A stretch of DNA of 43,184 bases, from positions 1-43,184 of the forward strand of contig JAAYDF010000114.1 of the NCBI GenBank assembly GCA_012729395.1. Reading direction: 5' to 3'. This document shows positions 16,090-24,182 of this stretch, piece by piece. Every line of letters begins with the position of its first letter. The first letter of the stretch is position 1. Under the pieces are notes generated by a model, which saw nothing but the letters and a program-made list of their open reading frames with translations, was not told the DNA's origin and ran no database searches. The translations under genes were made by a program, and so were the position numbers. Source of the DNA: Phycisphaerae bacterium (GTDB lineage: Bacteria > Planctomycetota > Phycisphaerae > UBA1845 > PWPN01).

Positions 16090-18261
16090 ATGAGTCCCAA
16101 GTATGCGCAGATCGCATGGTGTATCGTGGTGGTTATCGGCGTATCTCGGCCCGCTCCGGTGAGTGGCTGGACCCAGATCGTGCCGGGCATCGATTACCAG
16201 GAGTACACCCTACCCGACCCCAACAACGTGTTCGTTGCCCGCATGGACCGGCACCATCCGTCGTGTTTCATCGACACGAGTCTGGCCAACGGCGTTTGTG
16301 GGGGCTCGTTGCAGACCATTGGCGGCCAGTTCAGCCTGTACGACGGGGCGATCACTTACTGGAACCAGGATTGGGGGGCGCAAAGCGACGTTGTGGTGGC
16401 GATCAACGGTGACTACTGGAATACCAGCACCTACATTCCGCTTGGCCCGCAGATCCAGGGTGGATGGGTCGTCAAGACGCAGGGGTCAGCCGCGTTCAGT
16501 TGGCTGGCCGACCGTCGGGCTCTGATGGGATACGGGCCGTGGTCTAACAAGCGTGTAAGCTACGCGACCGGGGCTACGCAGAGTGTGGACGATATCAACG
16601 TGGCTCGCGTTGCCGACAAGCTCATCCTCTATAGCAGCCACTATGGCGCGAATACCCAGACCGACGACACCGGCGTCGAGGTGCTTATCGAGATGGCTCG
16701 TCCGGCCGTGGTGGTCCGCTCGCAGGACGCTCCGGTCGGTATCGTCCGCCAAGTCCGCATGAACCAGGGCTCGACGCCTGTGCCGTTTGACCACGTGGTG
16801 CTCTCCGCCACCGGGGCGGCGGCGAGTACCTTGCTGCAGCACGCCACTGTCGGCTCGAGAGTGGCCATCTATCACACGACGACCCTGTCCTACCAAATCG
16901 ATTGGGCTGGCACCTACGCGGCCAGCGGAGGGCTCGAATTGCTCCAGACCGTCGACGCGGCCGATGGCGGCGTGATCGAACCGCAAGGCGGCTTGATTGC
17001 TCCGCGAACCGCGGTGGCTTTCAATCGGGACTACATCTACTTCATGGTGGTCGATGGGCGGTCGTCAGAAAGCATTGGCATGGACTTCAACGAAGTGGCC
17101 GACTTCTGCCGTTCGACTCTGGGGGCCACCACGGGTCTCTCTTGCGACGGGGGCGGGTCATCCACCATGGTGGTCAACGGCCTGGTCAAGAATAAGCCTT
17201 CTGATGGATGGCAGAGACCGGTTCCTAATGGAATCCTGATGTGCGTGCTGCAGCCCAAGCAACAGACCATGACCTTCCGCAGTGGTGACCGGGTCCGTAC
17301 CACCGGGTCGGCCAACGTACGCCATGGGCCGGGGAGCAATTACTCGGCCCTGGGCAGCGTGAGCGGTTATACCGAAGGCATCATTTTGGACCATTCGCTT
17401 CGCGGTGTGCGGGCCAGGAACTACAACTGGTGGAGGTGCGAGTTCGCCAACACGACCGGCTGGGTGGCCGAGTCCTTGCTCACGCTCGTTTCTCGCGGTG
17501 ATTTACCCTACTTCACGCAGGCCCCGGTCGACCGCCGCGTGTGCCGGGGCGAACCCGCCACATTCACCGTTGCGGCCCAGGGGACGGGAACACTCAGCTA
17601 CCAATGGCAGCGGCACGGCGTCGATCTGGAGGATGGAGCGGTCTTTGCCGGCGTCCACACGCCCACCCTGACCGTACTGGATGCCAGCGACGCGACCACC
17701 GGCAGCTTTCGTTGCGTGGTGACCGACGACGTTGGGCAGGCCACCTCGTACTCGGCAGCTCTGGCCCTGCGGTTCGCCACGATCTTCCAGGATCAGCCTC
17801 AGCCGGTTGAGGTCTACCCGCTTTCCTATCCGGGGGATGCGGCGTTCACCGTTCTCGCTCGCGGGGAAGGCGAGGTCACCTACCGTTGGCAGAAAGGCGG
17901 CCAGGATCTGGTGGATGACGGGCATATTGCCGGTGCCGCCACGTCCACGTTGACGGTCTTCGACGTGGATTATCGAGACGCGGGTCTGTATCGCTGCCGG
18001 GCCTCGGCCGGATGCGGCGATACCTACTCCGACGAGGTCGGGCTGACGGTTTACTCGGCCGATTTTGACGGCGACGACGACGCGGATCTCGATGATTTTG
18101 CCCACCTGCAGGCGTGCTTGGGGATTCTGGAGGTCAAGCTGACCGATCCCACCTGCGCCGATACCGATCTTGACCGTGATCGCCGTGTTGATCGCGACGA
18201 TCTGGTCCTGTTTTTGCGGTGCGCGGATGGCCCCGGTGTTCCCTTGCGACCGGGTTGTTGA
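16090..18261 (+). CDS. Secreted phosphodiester glycosidase (NAGPA-like) with SH3, Ig-like and dockerin-like domains
   Basis: The 723-residue protein has a signal peptide (about 1-26), then an NAGPA/exopolysaccharide-type phosphodiester glycosidase domain (about 27-395) with the conserved CDGGGSSTMVVNG (Asp353-Gly-Gly-Gly-Ser-Ser), VVAINGDYW and MVVDGRSSESIGM. A bacterial SH3 (about 395-465; NVRHGPGSNYSALG) follows, then two Ig-like domains (about 472-560 and 565-650; SYQWQRHGVDLEDG and TYRWQKGGQDLVDDG), each ending in a Tyr-containing CxC-type strand. The end (about 652-716) has two EF-hand loops (DFDGDDDADLDDF and DLDRDRRVDRDDL), dockerin-like. It probably cleaves a phospho-sugar diester in surface polymer. 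A TACAAT at 16040-16045 may be its -10. Confidence 0.82.
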   Translation: MSPKYAQIAWCIVVVIGVSRPAPVSGWTQIVPGIDYQEYTLPDPNNVFVARMDRHHPSCFIDTSLANGVCGGSLQTIGGQFSLYDGAITYWNQDWGAQSDVVVAINGDYWNTSTYIPLGPQIQGGWVVKTQGSAAFSWLADRRALMGYGPWSNKRVSYATGATQSVDDINVARVADKLILYSSHYGANTQTDDTGVEVLIEMARPAVVVRSQDAPVGIVRQVRMNQGSTPVPFDHVVLSATGAAASTLLQHATVGSRVAIYHTTTLSYQIDWAGTYAASGGLELLQTVDAADGGVIEPQGGLIAPRTAVAFNRDYIYFMVVDGRSSESIGMDFNEVADFCRSTLGATTGLSCDGGGSSTMVVNGLVKNKPSDGWQRPVPNGILMCVLQPKQQTMTFRSGDRVRTTGSANVRHGPGSNYSALGSVSGYTEGIILDHSLRGVRARNYNWWRCEFANTTGWVAESLLTLVSRGDLPYFTQAPVDRRVCRGEPATFTVAAQGTGTLSYQWQRHGVDLEDGAVFAGVHTPTLTVLDASDATTGSFRCVVTDDVGQATSYSAALALRFATIFQDQPQPVEVYPLSYPGDAAFTVLARGEGEVTYRWQKGGQDLVDDGHIAGAATSTLTVFDVDYRDAGLYRCRASAGCGDTYSDEVGLTVYSADFDGDDDADLDDFAHLQACLGILEVKLTDPTCADTDLDRDRRVDRDDLVLFLRCADGPGVPLRPGC

Positions 18262-18323
18262 CCAAGTCTCTCCTCGCGAGTTTTTCACCCCGCAGGATGC
18301 GTGCGACAATGACTTGCGCGCAT

Positions 18324-18353
18324 GCCACGCGAAGCGGCAAGCCGGATCGCGTG
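18324..18353. repeat. Dispersed palindromic repeat, copy 2
   Basis: CACGCGA (18326-18332) and TCGCGTG (18347-18353) are exact complements; inside, CGGC-AA-GCCG continues the stem past an AG/GA mismatch. The left 20 bases (18324-18343) match 2940-2959 at 19 of 20. It lies between the convergent glycosidase and sheath genes. Confidence 0.7.
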
Positions 18354-18393
18354 ATTCACTTGCGAGTCGTTTATCCTATTCTCGCGCGGTTGC

Positions 18394-20217
18394 CTACCTG
18401 AGCGAGTAGCCGAGCACTACGGGGATTCCGCCGGGCAGGATGTTGGGCGGCGGAGTGACGCTGACGCCGAGCTGGAGCACCTGGGGTCCCTCGTCCGGCA
18501 TGCCGACCTGGACTTGGAACTGCTCGGGGGTTGGTTCGCCCTGGATGCCGAGCCATTCGCACAGTGCACCGGAGACGGTCGCCTGGACTTTCTCCGGTGG
18601 CAGGCCCTTGAGCTGGGGTTGCAGGGCGAGCAGCAGGGTGGACAACCGTGCGGCGAAGATCTGGTAGGGCAGGCTGACCTCCAGCATGCCGTTGGCGTCG
18701 AGTCGTACCGGGCGGGCAGCCGTCAGGCCGTTCCAGACGATGGCATCATCGTGGTCGCGGACGCCGACCACCGCGTTCAAGCCGCCGAAGGCCAACTCCT
18801 CGATCTTGGGCTGGGGCATGAGCGTGTCGGTGGGGCCGAACTTCTTGTCGCCTTTCTTGCCGCCCTGAACGGTGGCGAAGCCCTCGATCCGGCCGCGGGA
18901 GAAACCGCTCACCGCGGTGGGCCAGCCGATCGCGGCAAAGCTGGCCGCCGCCGTGCACGCGACCGCGATCGAGCCCGGTGCCCAGACGAGGTCTTTGTCT
19001 GCGAGGCACTCTTCGCGGTAGTGGAACTCGAGATCCTTCTCCTCCTCGGTGCCGTAGGCCGTCCGCAGCAGGGATCGCCCGAACACCAGGGCGAGCATGC
19101 GGGCGTAGGGCTCACCGCGAAGTGTCTTCCACTTGGCGAACTGCCATTGATCGAACATGGCGATGACGTTGGGCAAGGTCGGCACCTGCCAGGCGTGCTT
19201 GACTCCGAGGAACTCGGGCGAGGCCCCGGCGATCGCGACGGCGGGCAGGCTGGCCGCGTTTTGGGCGAGGGTGTCGAGCAGTTCCATGTCCGGAGCGGTG
19301 TTGCCGAACTCCATGCCCAGCACGATCAGGTCCGGAGCGGGGGCCCCTTCGTCGAACACCGGGTCGATCAGCAGGGTGGTCAGTCGGTCCACGAGTGCTT
19401 CTTTGGTGCTGTGCAGCAGGGACAATTGCACGCCCTTGCGGAAATCGGTGTGGGAGGTGATGAACGCCGCGGATCGCCAGGCCGACTCGATCGCCTGGAC
19501 CGGCGGACTGTGAAGGACCGTGGTAAGCCAGGCGGAAAGCCGTTTGTCGATTTCGGCCAGCGTGCGGCGCATGGCGGAGGCTTCCTCCGCGGGGATCGAA
19601 GTCCCGCCTCCCGCGGCGGCGGCCACGGCGGCGGCCAGCGGGGAGCGCGGCGGTGGGGCGGTCGCCGGGGATTCCGTGTCGCCAAGGTCGAGCTGGCTAA
19701 GCAGGCCGTCCACGGCGTTGGCGTCCGCCGCCGGTGCGCCCGGCGTCCAATGAATCGCTTCGACCAAAAATTGCATACCCGCGTCAGCGGAAGCCGCGGC
19801 GGCCACCGCCGACTTGATCTGCTCGGCGGACGCTTTGCCGCGCATTCGCTCGACCACCTTGGCCCGGATTGCCAGCAATGCCTGACAGGCGGGCAACTGC
19901 TCCGCGACACTTCGCGGGTTCATGGCCTTGAGCGAATCGAGCTTGAGGTTGACCTCAGCCATGACGCTGCCGGTGGCGGTGGGGTCGGCCAGCGTGAAGC
20001 GGGTCGTCGGGGCGGCTTGGGCTAGCACCGCGTCGAAACTGGGCGGCGTGACCGCCACCACCCGATCCGCCAGCGGGCCGGATACCGTCCCGTTCTTGCC
20101 CCCCGCGAAGTCGGCAATCAGCAGGATGTGGTAGGGGGTCTGCGTGTCGCCCGCCGGGCCGCCTTGAGGGGCCGGCAACTCGACTTCCATCTCGAATGCT
20201 CCGCTCATGTCGCTCAT
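18394..20217 (-). CDS. tssBC: T6SS contractile sheath, TssB-TssC fusion
   Basis: The 607-residue protein joins both sheath subunits in one chain. Residues about 25-150 are TssB/VipA-like: PYHILLIADFAGG, then EVNLKLDSLKAMNPRSVAEQ with LPACQALLAIR, the VipA core pattern. An Ala/Pro-rich linker (about 155-215) contains GLLSQLDLGD, which resembles the ClpV-binding helix at the TssC N-terminus. Residues about 215-607 are TssC/VipB-like: EIDKRLSAWLTTVLHSP, AIESAWRSAAFI, PDLIVLGMEFG and EKDLEFHYREEC. The C-terminus is shorter than usual. The fusion would polymerise round the Hcp tube and contract to drive it. ATG 20217 follows GGAG at eight bases. It has a structured leader and an upstream promoter. 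Confidence 0.8.
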   Translation of the reverse strand: MSDMSGAFEMEVELPAPQGGPAGDTQTPYHILLIADFAGGKNGTVSGPLADRVVAVTPPSFDAVLAQAAPTTRFTLADPTATGSVMAEVNLKLDSLKAMNPRSVAEQLPACQALLAIRAKVVERMRGKASAEQIKSAVAAAASADAGMQFLVEAIHWTPGAPAADANAVDGLLSQLDLGDTESPATAPPPRSPLAAAVAAAAGGGTSIPAEEASAMRRTLAEIDKRLSAWLTTVLHSPPVQAIESAWRSAAFITSHTDFRKGVQLSLLHSTKEALVDRLTTLLIDPVFDEGAPAPDLIVLGMEFGNTAPDMELLDTLAQNAASLPAVAIAGASPEFLGVKHAWQVPTLPNVIAMFDQWQFAKWKTLRGEPYARMLALVFGRSLLRTAYGTEEEKDLEFHYREECLADKDLVWAPGSIAVACTAAASFAAIGWPTAVSGFSRGRIEGFATVQGGKKGDKKFGPTDTLMPQPKIEELAFGGLNAVVGVRDHDDAIVWNGLTAARPVRLDANGMLEVSLPYQIFAARLSTLLLALQPQLKGLPPEKVQATVSGALCEWLGIQGEPTPEQFQVQVGMPDEGPQVLQLGVSVTPPPNILPGGIPVVLGYSLR

Positions 20218-20346
20218 AGCCGTGTCTCCACCTGCTCGGGTTTGCTCATCTTGCGCGTCAAGATCAGCCCCGTGCCGCAATACCACGACACGGGGAAATT
20301 ACGGACAGAACAATGCGGAATTGGGCACAGAGAAAGCTTCGCCTCT

Positions 20347-20407
20347 CGCGGATACCGGTGAGAGCACTGGTTTCTCACTTCCTGCTTCTCGCATCCCCGG
20401 TATCGCG
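20347..20407 (-). promoter_or_regulatory. Structured RNA leader before tssBC
   Basis: CGCG-GATACCGG (20347-20358) pairs with CCGGTATC-GCG (20397-20407) with one bulged base. Inside, TGAGA (20359-20363) pairs with TCTCA (20373-20377). The element sits in the 226-base gap between the 97-residue gene and tssBC. Confidence 0.5.
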
Positions 20408-20443
20408 GCGTGCGACATGGGGACGATGGGACCACGTCGGCCG

Positions 20444-20737
20444 TCAGATTCTGCCCTTGGGCGGCATGCTGCGTTGCCACGCGTCAAGGTGCTTGCGCAT
20501 CTCGTAGTCCGAGACCTCGCAGCCACCGCCGCCCAGTGACCGATCCACAATAGCCGCCGCTATTGCCGCCTCGGGCCCGCCGCCCAGACCGGCACGGGCG
20601 AACCGCTCATCGAACTGGAACCCGCGCACCCGGGCCAAGCTGCGCATCTGCTCGAGCAACGCGCCGCAGTCGTAGGGATCATAGTGTAACCAGTTCCGCA
20701 GAAAATCCCCGACTTTGGCTTCGACTAAAGAGTTCAT
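20444..20737 (-). CDS. T6SS-island protein of unknown function (97 aa)
   Basis: I do not recognise this 97-residue protein. It is mostly helical and acidic-basic mixed: EAKVGDFLRNWLHYDPYDCG, then LLEQMRSLARVRGF, a glycine loop (AGLGGGPEAA), an Ala-rich helix AAIAAAIVDRSLGGGG and YEMRKHLDAWQRSM. It starts at ATG 20737 after GGAGG and has its own -35/-10 upstream (20771-20799). It precedes the sheath fusion by 226 bases and is co-directional. A sheath or baseplate accessory is possible, but this is inference from position alone. Confidence 0.55.
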   Translation of the reverse strand: MNSLVEAKVGDFLRNWLHYDPYDCGALLEQMRSLARVRGFQFDERFARAGLGGGPEAAIAAAIVDRSLGGGGCEVSDYEMRKHLDAWQRSMPPKGRI

Positions 20738-20770
20738 CGCGACCTCCTCGTTTCTTGCTTTATCGAGTCC

Positions 20771-20799
20771 AACATAAATGAACCGCACATTCCCGTCAA
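20771..20799 (-). promoter_or_regulatory. Internal sigma-70 promoter for the 97-aa gene and tssBC
   Basis: On the minus strand TTGACG (20794-20799), a 17-base spacer and TATGTT (20771-20776): five and four of six matches with ideal spacing. It is 33 bases before the ATG at 20737. Confidence 0.6.
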
Positions 20800-20903
20800 A
20801 ACCGCACCGCGTTCGCGGCCGGGCACACAGTAACTTCACTTCACCGGGCAAGGGCTTGGCTGGCCCCGCGGCGCAGGTGCCGTGAGACCAACTAACGCCA
20901 GCC

Positions 20904-21437
20904 CTATTTGAGTTTCCGCCACTTGAGTCCATACGCGACCAACCTGCGGGTGATCGGATGAATCTGCACCCACAGGTAATCGCCATCCACACGAACATCC
21001 TTGATGTAATGTTCCCATTCCAGCCGGGCGACCTGGTAGCCGCCGTCGGCGAACGGCTCGTGCCCGAACCCGCTCAGCCGGGCGTCGCGGGGGATCTCCA
21101 TTGCCCCGGCCGCGGCACGGAGCGCTTCTTCCTGGCTGAGGCGGGCGTCTGTGGGCGGCTCGGCCAGCCGATCCACGCAGCGGTGCATCACCTCACCGCC
21201 GTCCGCATCCAGGTGTACGCGGGCGTCGGACCAATGCCGCCATGTCCGCACCCGAACCTGCCACCCCGCGGGCTGTGGTTGGGGATCGGTCCGCTCGACT
21301 TGGAAATACCACTCCGGCCGGGTGGTCGAGATCCCGCCCCGTACCAGGCGGGCTTTGAGCATTCGGACCACCAGGTCCTCGGCCTTTTCCGGCAGGCCGG
21401 GAGGTGGCTTCGCAGTTGGCTGATCCGCGGGACTCAT
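20904..21437 (-). CDS. PepSY-like domain protein, T6SS island (177 aa)
   Basis: The 177-residue protein has no signal peptide. The N-terminal half (about 35-100) is a beta-rich part with TTRPEWYFQVER, WQVRVRTWRHW and ARVHLDADGGEVMHR. The C-terminal half (about 103-177) runs SQEEALRAAAGAME, PRDARLSGFG, then YLWVQIHPITRRLVAYGLKW, the helix-strand-strand order of a PepSY module (the inhibitory fold in M4 peptidase propeptides and YpeB). The end resembles the two neighbouring proteins. Its start overlaps the stop of the 80-residue gene (ATGA). I infer an immunity or inhibitor role; the evidence is fold pattern and place only. Confidence 0.55.
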   Translation of the reverse strand: MSPADQPTAKPPPGLPEKAEDLVVRMLKARLVRGGISTTRPEWYFQVERTDPQPQPAGWQVRVRTWRHWSDARVHLDADGGEVMHRCVDRLAEPPTDARLSQEEALRAAAGAMEIPRDARLSGFGHEPFADGGYQVARLEWEHYIKDVRVDGDYLWVQIHPITRRLVAYGLKWRKLK

Positions 21438-21676
21438 AGGGCCCTCAATACCTCCAGCACCTCGCCGGTCGAGTTATCGACCCGCACCTCGGCAAAGCCC
21501 ATGTCCGATACGTAGGTCACGATCCACGCGACCCGGTCCTCTACGGGCCCGGCCTGCTTGCGGTCCCGGCTATACTCGACGATCGCCTTTTCCGCTCCTT
21601 GCAGCTTCATGCCCGAGCGGATGCCCAACCGACCTCGGTTGGCCTGCACCGTGCTGATCGCCTCTTGCTCAGTCAT
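21434..21676 (-). CDS. Small PepSY-domain protein, T6SS island
   Basis: The 80-residue product is a minimal PepSY unit: an N-terminal helix with EQEAISTVQANRG, a variable middle, then AWIVTYVSDMGFAEVRVD, and NSTGEVLEVLRAL, the closing PepSY strand pattern. PepSY domains occur in M4 peptidase propeptides and in YpeB, where they bind or inhibit peptidases. ATG 21676 was chosen for its spacing to GGGAG; ATG 21679 and 21697 are in frame too. It ends in a four-base overlap with the 177-residue gene and follows the 165-residue gene by 43 bases. Confidence 0.6.
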   Translation of the reverse strand: MTEQEAISTVQANRGRLGIRSGMKLQGAEKAIVEYSRDRKQAGPVEDRVAWIVTYVSDMGFAEVRVDNSTGEVLEVLRAL

Positions 21677-21719
21677 CATCCGCTCCCATGTTCGCACGTC
21701 GCGAGCCGCCTGTGCCGAT

Positions 21720-22217
21720 TCACTCCCCGCCTTGTCGATACCGGCTCAACGGGCCGGTCAGGCACTGGATGACTTTCATGGAGTCCGGCTCAGCCCACAC
21801 GTGCACGATGTCGTTCTCTCCGGCCGTTGGGGAGGGAATCAGCACTGCGTACAGTGTCCAGCCCACGGGCGGAAGCTCTTCAGGTCGCATTACGCCCAGC
21901 CGGGTGTCCGCGGGCAGCTCGAGCTCGTGGGCGACCGAGAGCCGGAATAACTCCTGTTCGGCAAGGGCCGGTCGTGGCAAACCGCGGCGCTCGTCGTCGC
22001 GCCAGCCGATCTGCCGGCCCTCTTCATCGTAGAACACCACGATATCGCCGGTGCGCTCGAGCACGTGCAGCCGGTGGTCGGACATCTGCCGGAGCAGCAT
22101 CTCGTTCCACTCGTTTTCCGCGAAGCAGTGGACGATCCGGGGCTCTCGGGGGCCGTTCTCGGCAATTGCCTTGCCCACCTGATCGACGGCCGTTTGTTCC
22201 AGTTGCTTGGCGTTCAA
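21720..22217 (-). CDS. PepSY-like protein coupled to the caspase-like gene (165 aa)
   Basis: The 165-residue product is not recognised by a named family. The front (about 1-85) is mixed: MNAKQLEQTAVDQVG, IVHCFAENEWNEM, and a strand pair HVLERTGDIVVFYDEEG. The back (about 88-160) has EQELFRLSVAHELELPADTR, then GWTLYAVLIP and IVHVWAEPDSMKVIQCL, the same helix, PADTRL turn and paired strands as its two neighbours. The start is TTG (22217) with AGGAG seven bases before, and it overlaps the TGA of the peptidase gene (TTGA), so the two are made together. That coupling is what one expects of an effector-immunity pair. Confidence 0.5.
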   Translation of the reverse strand: MNAKQLEQTAVDQVGKAIAENGPREPRIVHCFAENEWNEMLLRQMSDHRLHVLERTGDIVVFYDEEGRQIGWRDDERRGLPRPALAEQELFRLSVAHELELPADTRLGVMRPEELPPVGWTLYAVLIPSPTAGENDIVHVWAEPDSMKVIQCLTGPLSRYRQGGE

Positions 22218-24133
22218 TGCAAGGCTCCTGAGGTACTGGCCGGGGTGGGACGCCGATTCAGCATGCCTCCACGGTTCATGATCCGAGGGAAGGAACTGAT
22301 GCCCGGCCCGCCGGCGACATCCCGATAAGTCCGCAAGAACCGTTGCAGGTCGTACTCTGTCGGAGCGGGATCAGCCTGAGTTCCCTTGATCCAGGTGCGG
22401 AAGAAGTTCCGGGCGAACGTCCGATTTTCCGAAATCCACACGCTGTAGGTCCACCCGTGGAAGTACTGCGTTTCATTCCGGGTGAAGCACTCGCCGAAGT
22501 TGGTAGTCAACATGGTCCGACAGCCGCCGCAGTAGAACAGTAACCGGGGCTCGCGGCGCCCCATGGACAGGGTATGTCGCCCCCAGGAGTCGGTTCGCTT
22601 TGCCGGCTTGGTGAGCAGGTAGATGATGTTCCGAGAAGCGTCGTCCGGCAAATTGCCGACGAACATGCCGTTGCGTCCGGCGGCCAGTTCCTGGGCATGC
22701 CCGACGCGGCTTCTCTGCCCGCAGCCTGCGAAGGTCGAGCGTCGATAGTATCGCTGCTCCCACGCGAGGTCGTTCTGGCCGGCCTGGGTCGTCTCCAACC
22801 GGGTCGGGCAGCAGTTCTGATCGGGGGTGAACCCGCGATGATGCATAGGCACGAAATCCCGCTGGTCCCCAGTGCCTTCCATCGGGTGCGAGGAATGCCT
22901 GCACTTGGCGGCCGCATGACCGGCGATGATCACGATGTAGCGGTGCGAGTAGTACCGGATCCACCGCGCGGGCGAGCCGATGCCGCCGCTTTTGAGATAT
23001 GAGCGGAAGTACCGTGTGTCGCTGCGGAAGAAGCGATGCAGCTCGCGGGCACTGCCTATGTAGTCCGAATCCTTGTTGGAATTGACTGCCGGGTTGTGGA
23101 TGAACACGACGAAGCGCATGTGCAGGCAGTCGGACTCATGGTTGAGGTAGTCGCGCTCGCTGGCTACGACCGACAGGCCACGCTCGCCGAACGCCACCCG
23201 GAAGGCGTAGAAGTTGTTGCCCGCGTGTCTCCAGTGCTCCTCGTAGTTGTTGAACCGCACGTACGGCTGGTCGCTGTCGGGGGCGTAGGGTCGTCGTCGT
23301 CGCCGGCCGCGGGACGACGCCGTCCCTCCGGAGGCTGGCGGTTGACGCATCACCCGATTCTGGCGGACCACGCAGTGCTGCAGGCCCGGTTGATCCTCGT
23401 CGCCGAAGGTCGTGTCCACGTACGGCTGATCATTGCCCAGATCGGAGTCGACTCGCGGCGGATTGCCCGTCGGATTGGCGATCCGATACACCTCCAGCCG
23501 GACAGGTGTTCCCTCGCGAACATTGCGGACCTCGATTTCCATGCCGGCTACGCCGCGGTCAGGCTCGTCGGGATCGTCGTAGGGGATGACCCACTCCTTA
23601 TCCCAGCGGGCGCGGATGATCGAGTCGATGTCCACCGAGGCGACCCCTGAACTCAGCCATTCGTTGGGTACACTGGTTCTGCCCCGCCCGCCGCGGACCG
23701 GCGTACCCGGCTCCGGGTTGGTGTTGTTCCAGACTTCGACGATCACTCCGATCGGGGACAGGTCGGCGGTCACCTTCTCGCCGATGCGGTTTTCGGTGCC
23801 GTTGGTACCGTCCAGTCCTTCCGTGATCGTGCCGTCCCACTGTTCGGCCTCGCTCAGTTCGTAACAGCGGCCATGCACAAGCTGGGCGCGTTGCAGGCGC
23901 TGGCGATGGATGACCACTTCGCGGTCCGCGGCCACGATGGTGTAGCGGATACGCCCGTTGCGGATGCGGCTGTTGGGATCGCTGATGTCGTACCCGACCG
24001 GCAGCTTCCGGCTGCTGGGGTCCCAAGGCGTGGTCGCCTGGACCCGCTCGACGTGAAACGGGCGCAAACGGGCGGTGGTGTCTCCGCCCGTGTGAGCGTT
24101 GCGTCGCAATGTGCCGCCTTGCCCGTTGGACAT
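22214..24133 (-). CDS. Candidate T6SS effector, caspase-like cysteine peptidase fold
   Basis: The 639-residue product is not a named family to my eye. The second half has the layout of a caspase-hemoglobinase fold: a strand ending in histidine, RYIVIIAGHAAA (His406), a 125-residue insert rich in Cys, a strand ending in cysteine, RLLFYCGGC (Cys535 or Cys538), and then FHGWTYSVWISENRTFARNFF, like the post-cysteine helix of clostripain/CHAT-type proteins. The front half is beta-rich with two DQPYV repeats (about 234 and 287) and a RGRRRRR patch. ATG 24133 follows GGAG; the longer frame to 24415 overlaps the PAAR gene. It lies between the PAAR spike and three PepSY-like genes, the usual effector slot. 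The fold call is inference. Confidence 0.5.
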   Translation of the reverse strand: MSNGQGGTLRRNAHTGGDTTARLRPFHVERVQATTPWDPSSRKLPVGYDISDPNSRIRNGRIRYTIVAADREVVIHRQRLQRAQLVHGRCYELSEAEQWDGTITEGLDGTNGTENRIGEKVTADLSPIGVIVEVWNNTNPEPGTPVRGGRGRTSVPNEWLSSGVASVDIDSIIRARWDKEWVIPYDDPDEPDRGVAGMEIEVRNVREGTPVRLEVYRIANPTGNPPRVDSDLGNDQPYVDTTFGDEDQPGLQHCVVRQNRVMRQPPASGGTASSRGRRRRRPYAPDSDQPYVRFNNYEEHWRHAGNNFYAFRVAFGERGLSVVASERDYLNHESDCLHMRFVVFIHNPAVNSNKDSDYIGSARELHRFFRSDTRYFRSYLKSGGIGSPARWIRYYSHRYIVIIAGHAAAKCRHSSHPMEGTGDQRDFVPMHHRGFTPDQNCCPTRLETTQAGQNDLAWEQRYYRRSTFAGCGQRSRVGHAQELAAGRNGMFVGNLPDDASRNIIYLLTKPAKRTDSWGRHTLSMGRREPRLLFYCGGCRTMLTTNFGECFTRNETQYFHGWTYSVWISENRTFARNFFRTWIKGTQADPAPTEYDLQRFLRTYRDVAGGPGISSFPRIMNRGGMLNRRPTPASTSGALH

Positions 24134-24182
24134 CCACTGCTCTCCGCCGCCCGCTGACGGGTGGCACCTCTGCCCGGCCTGC

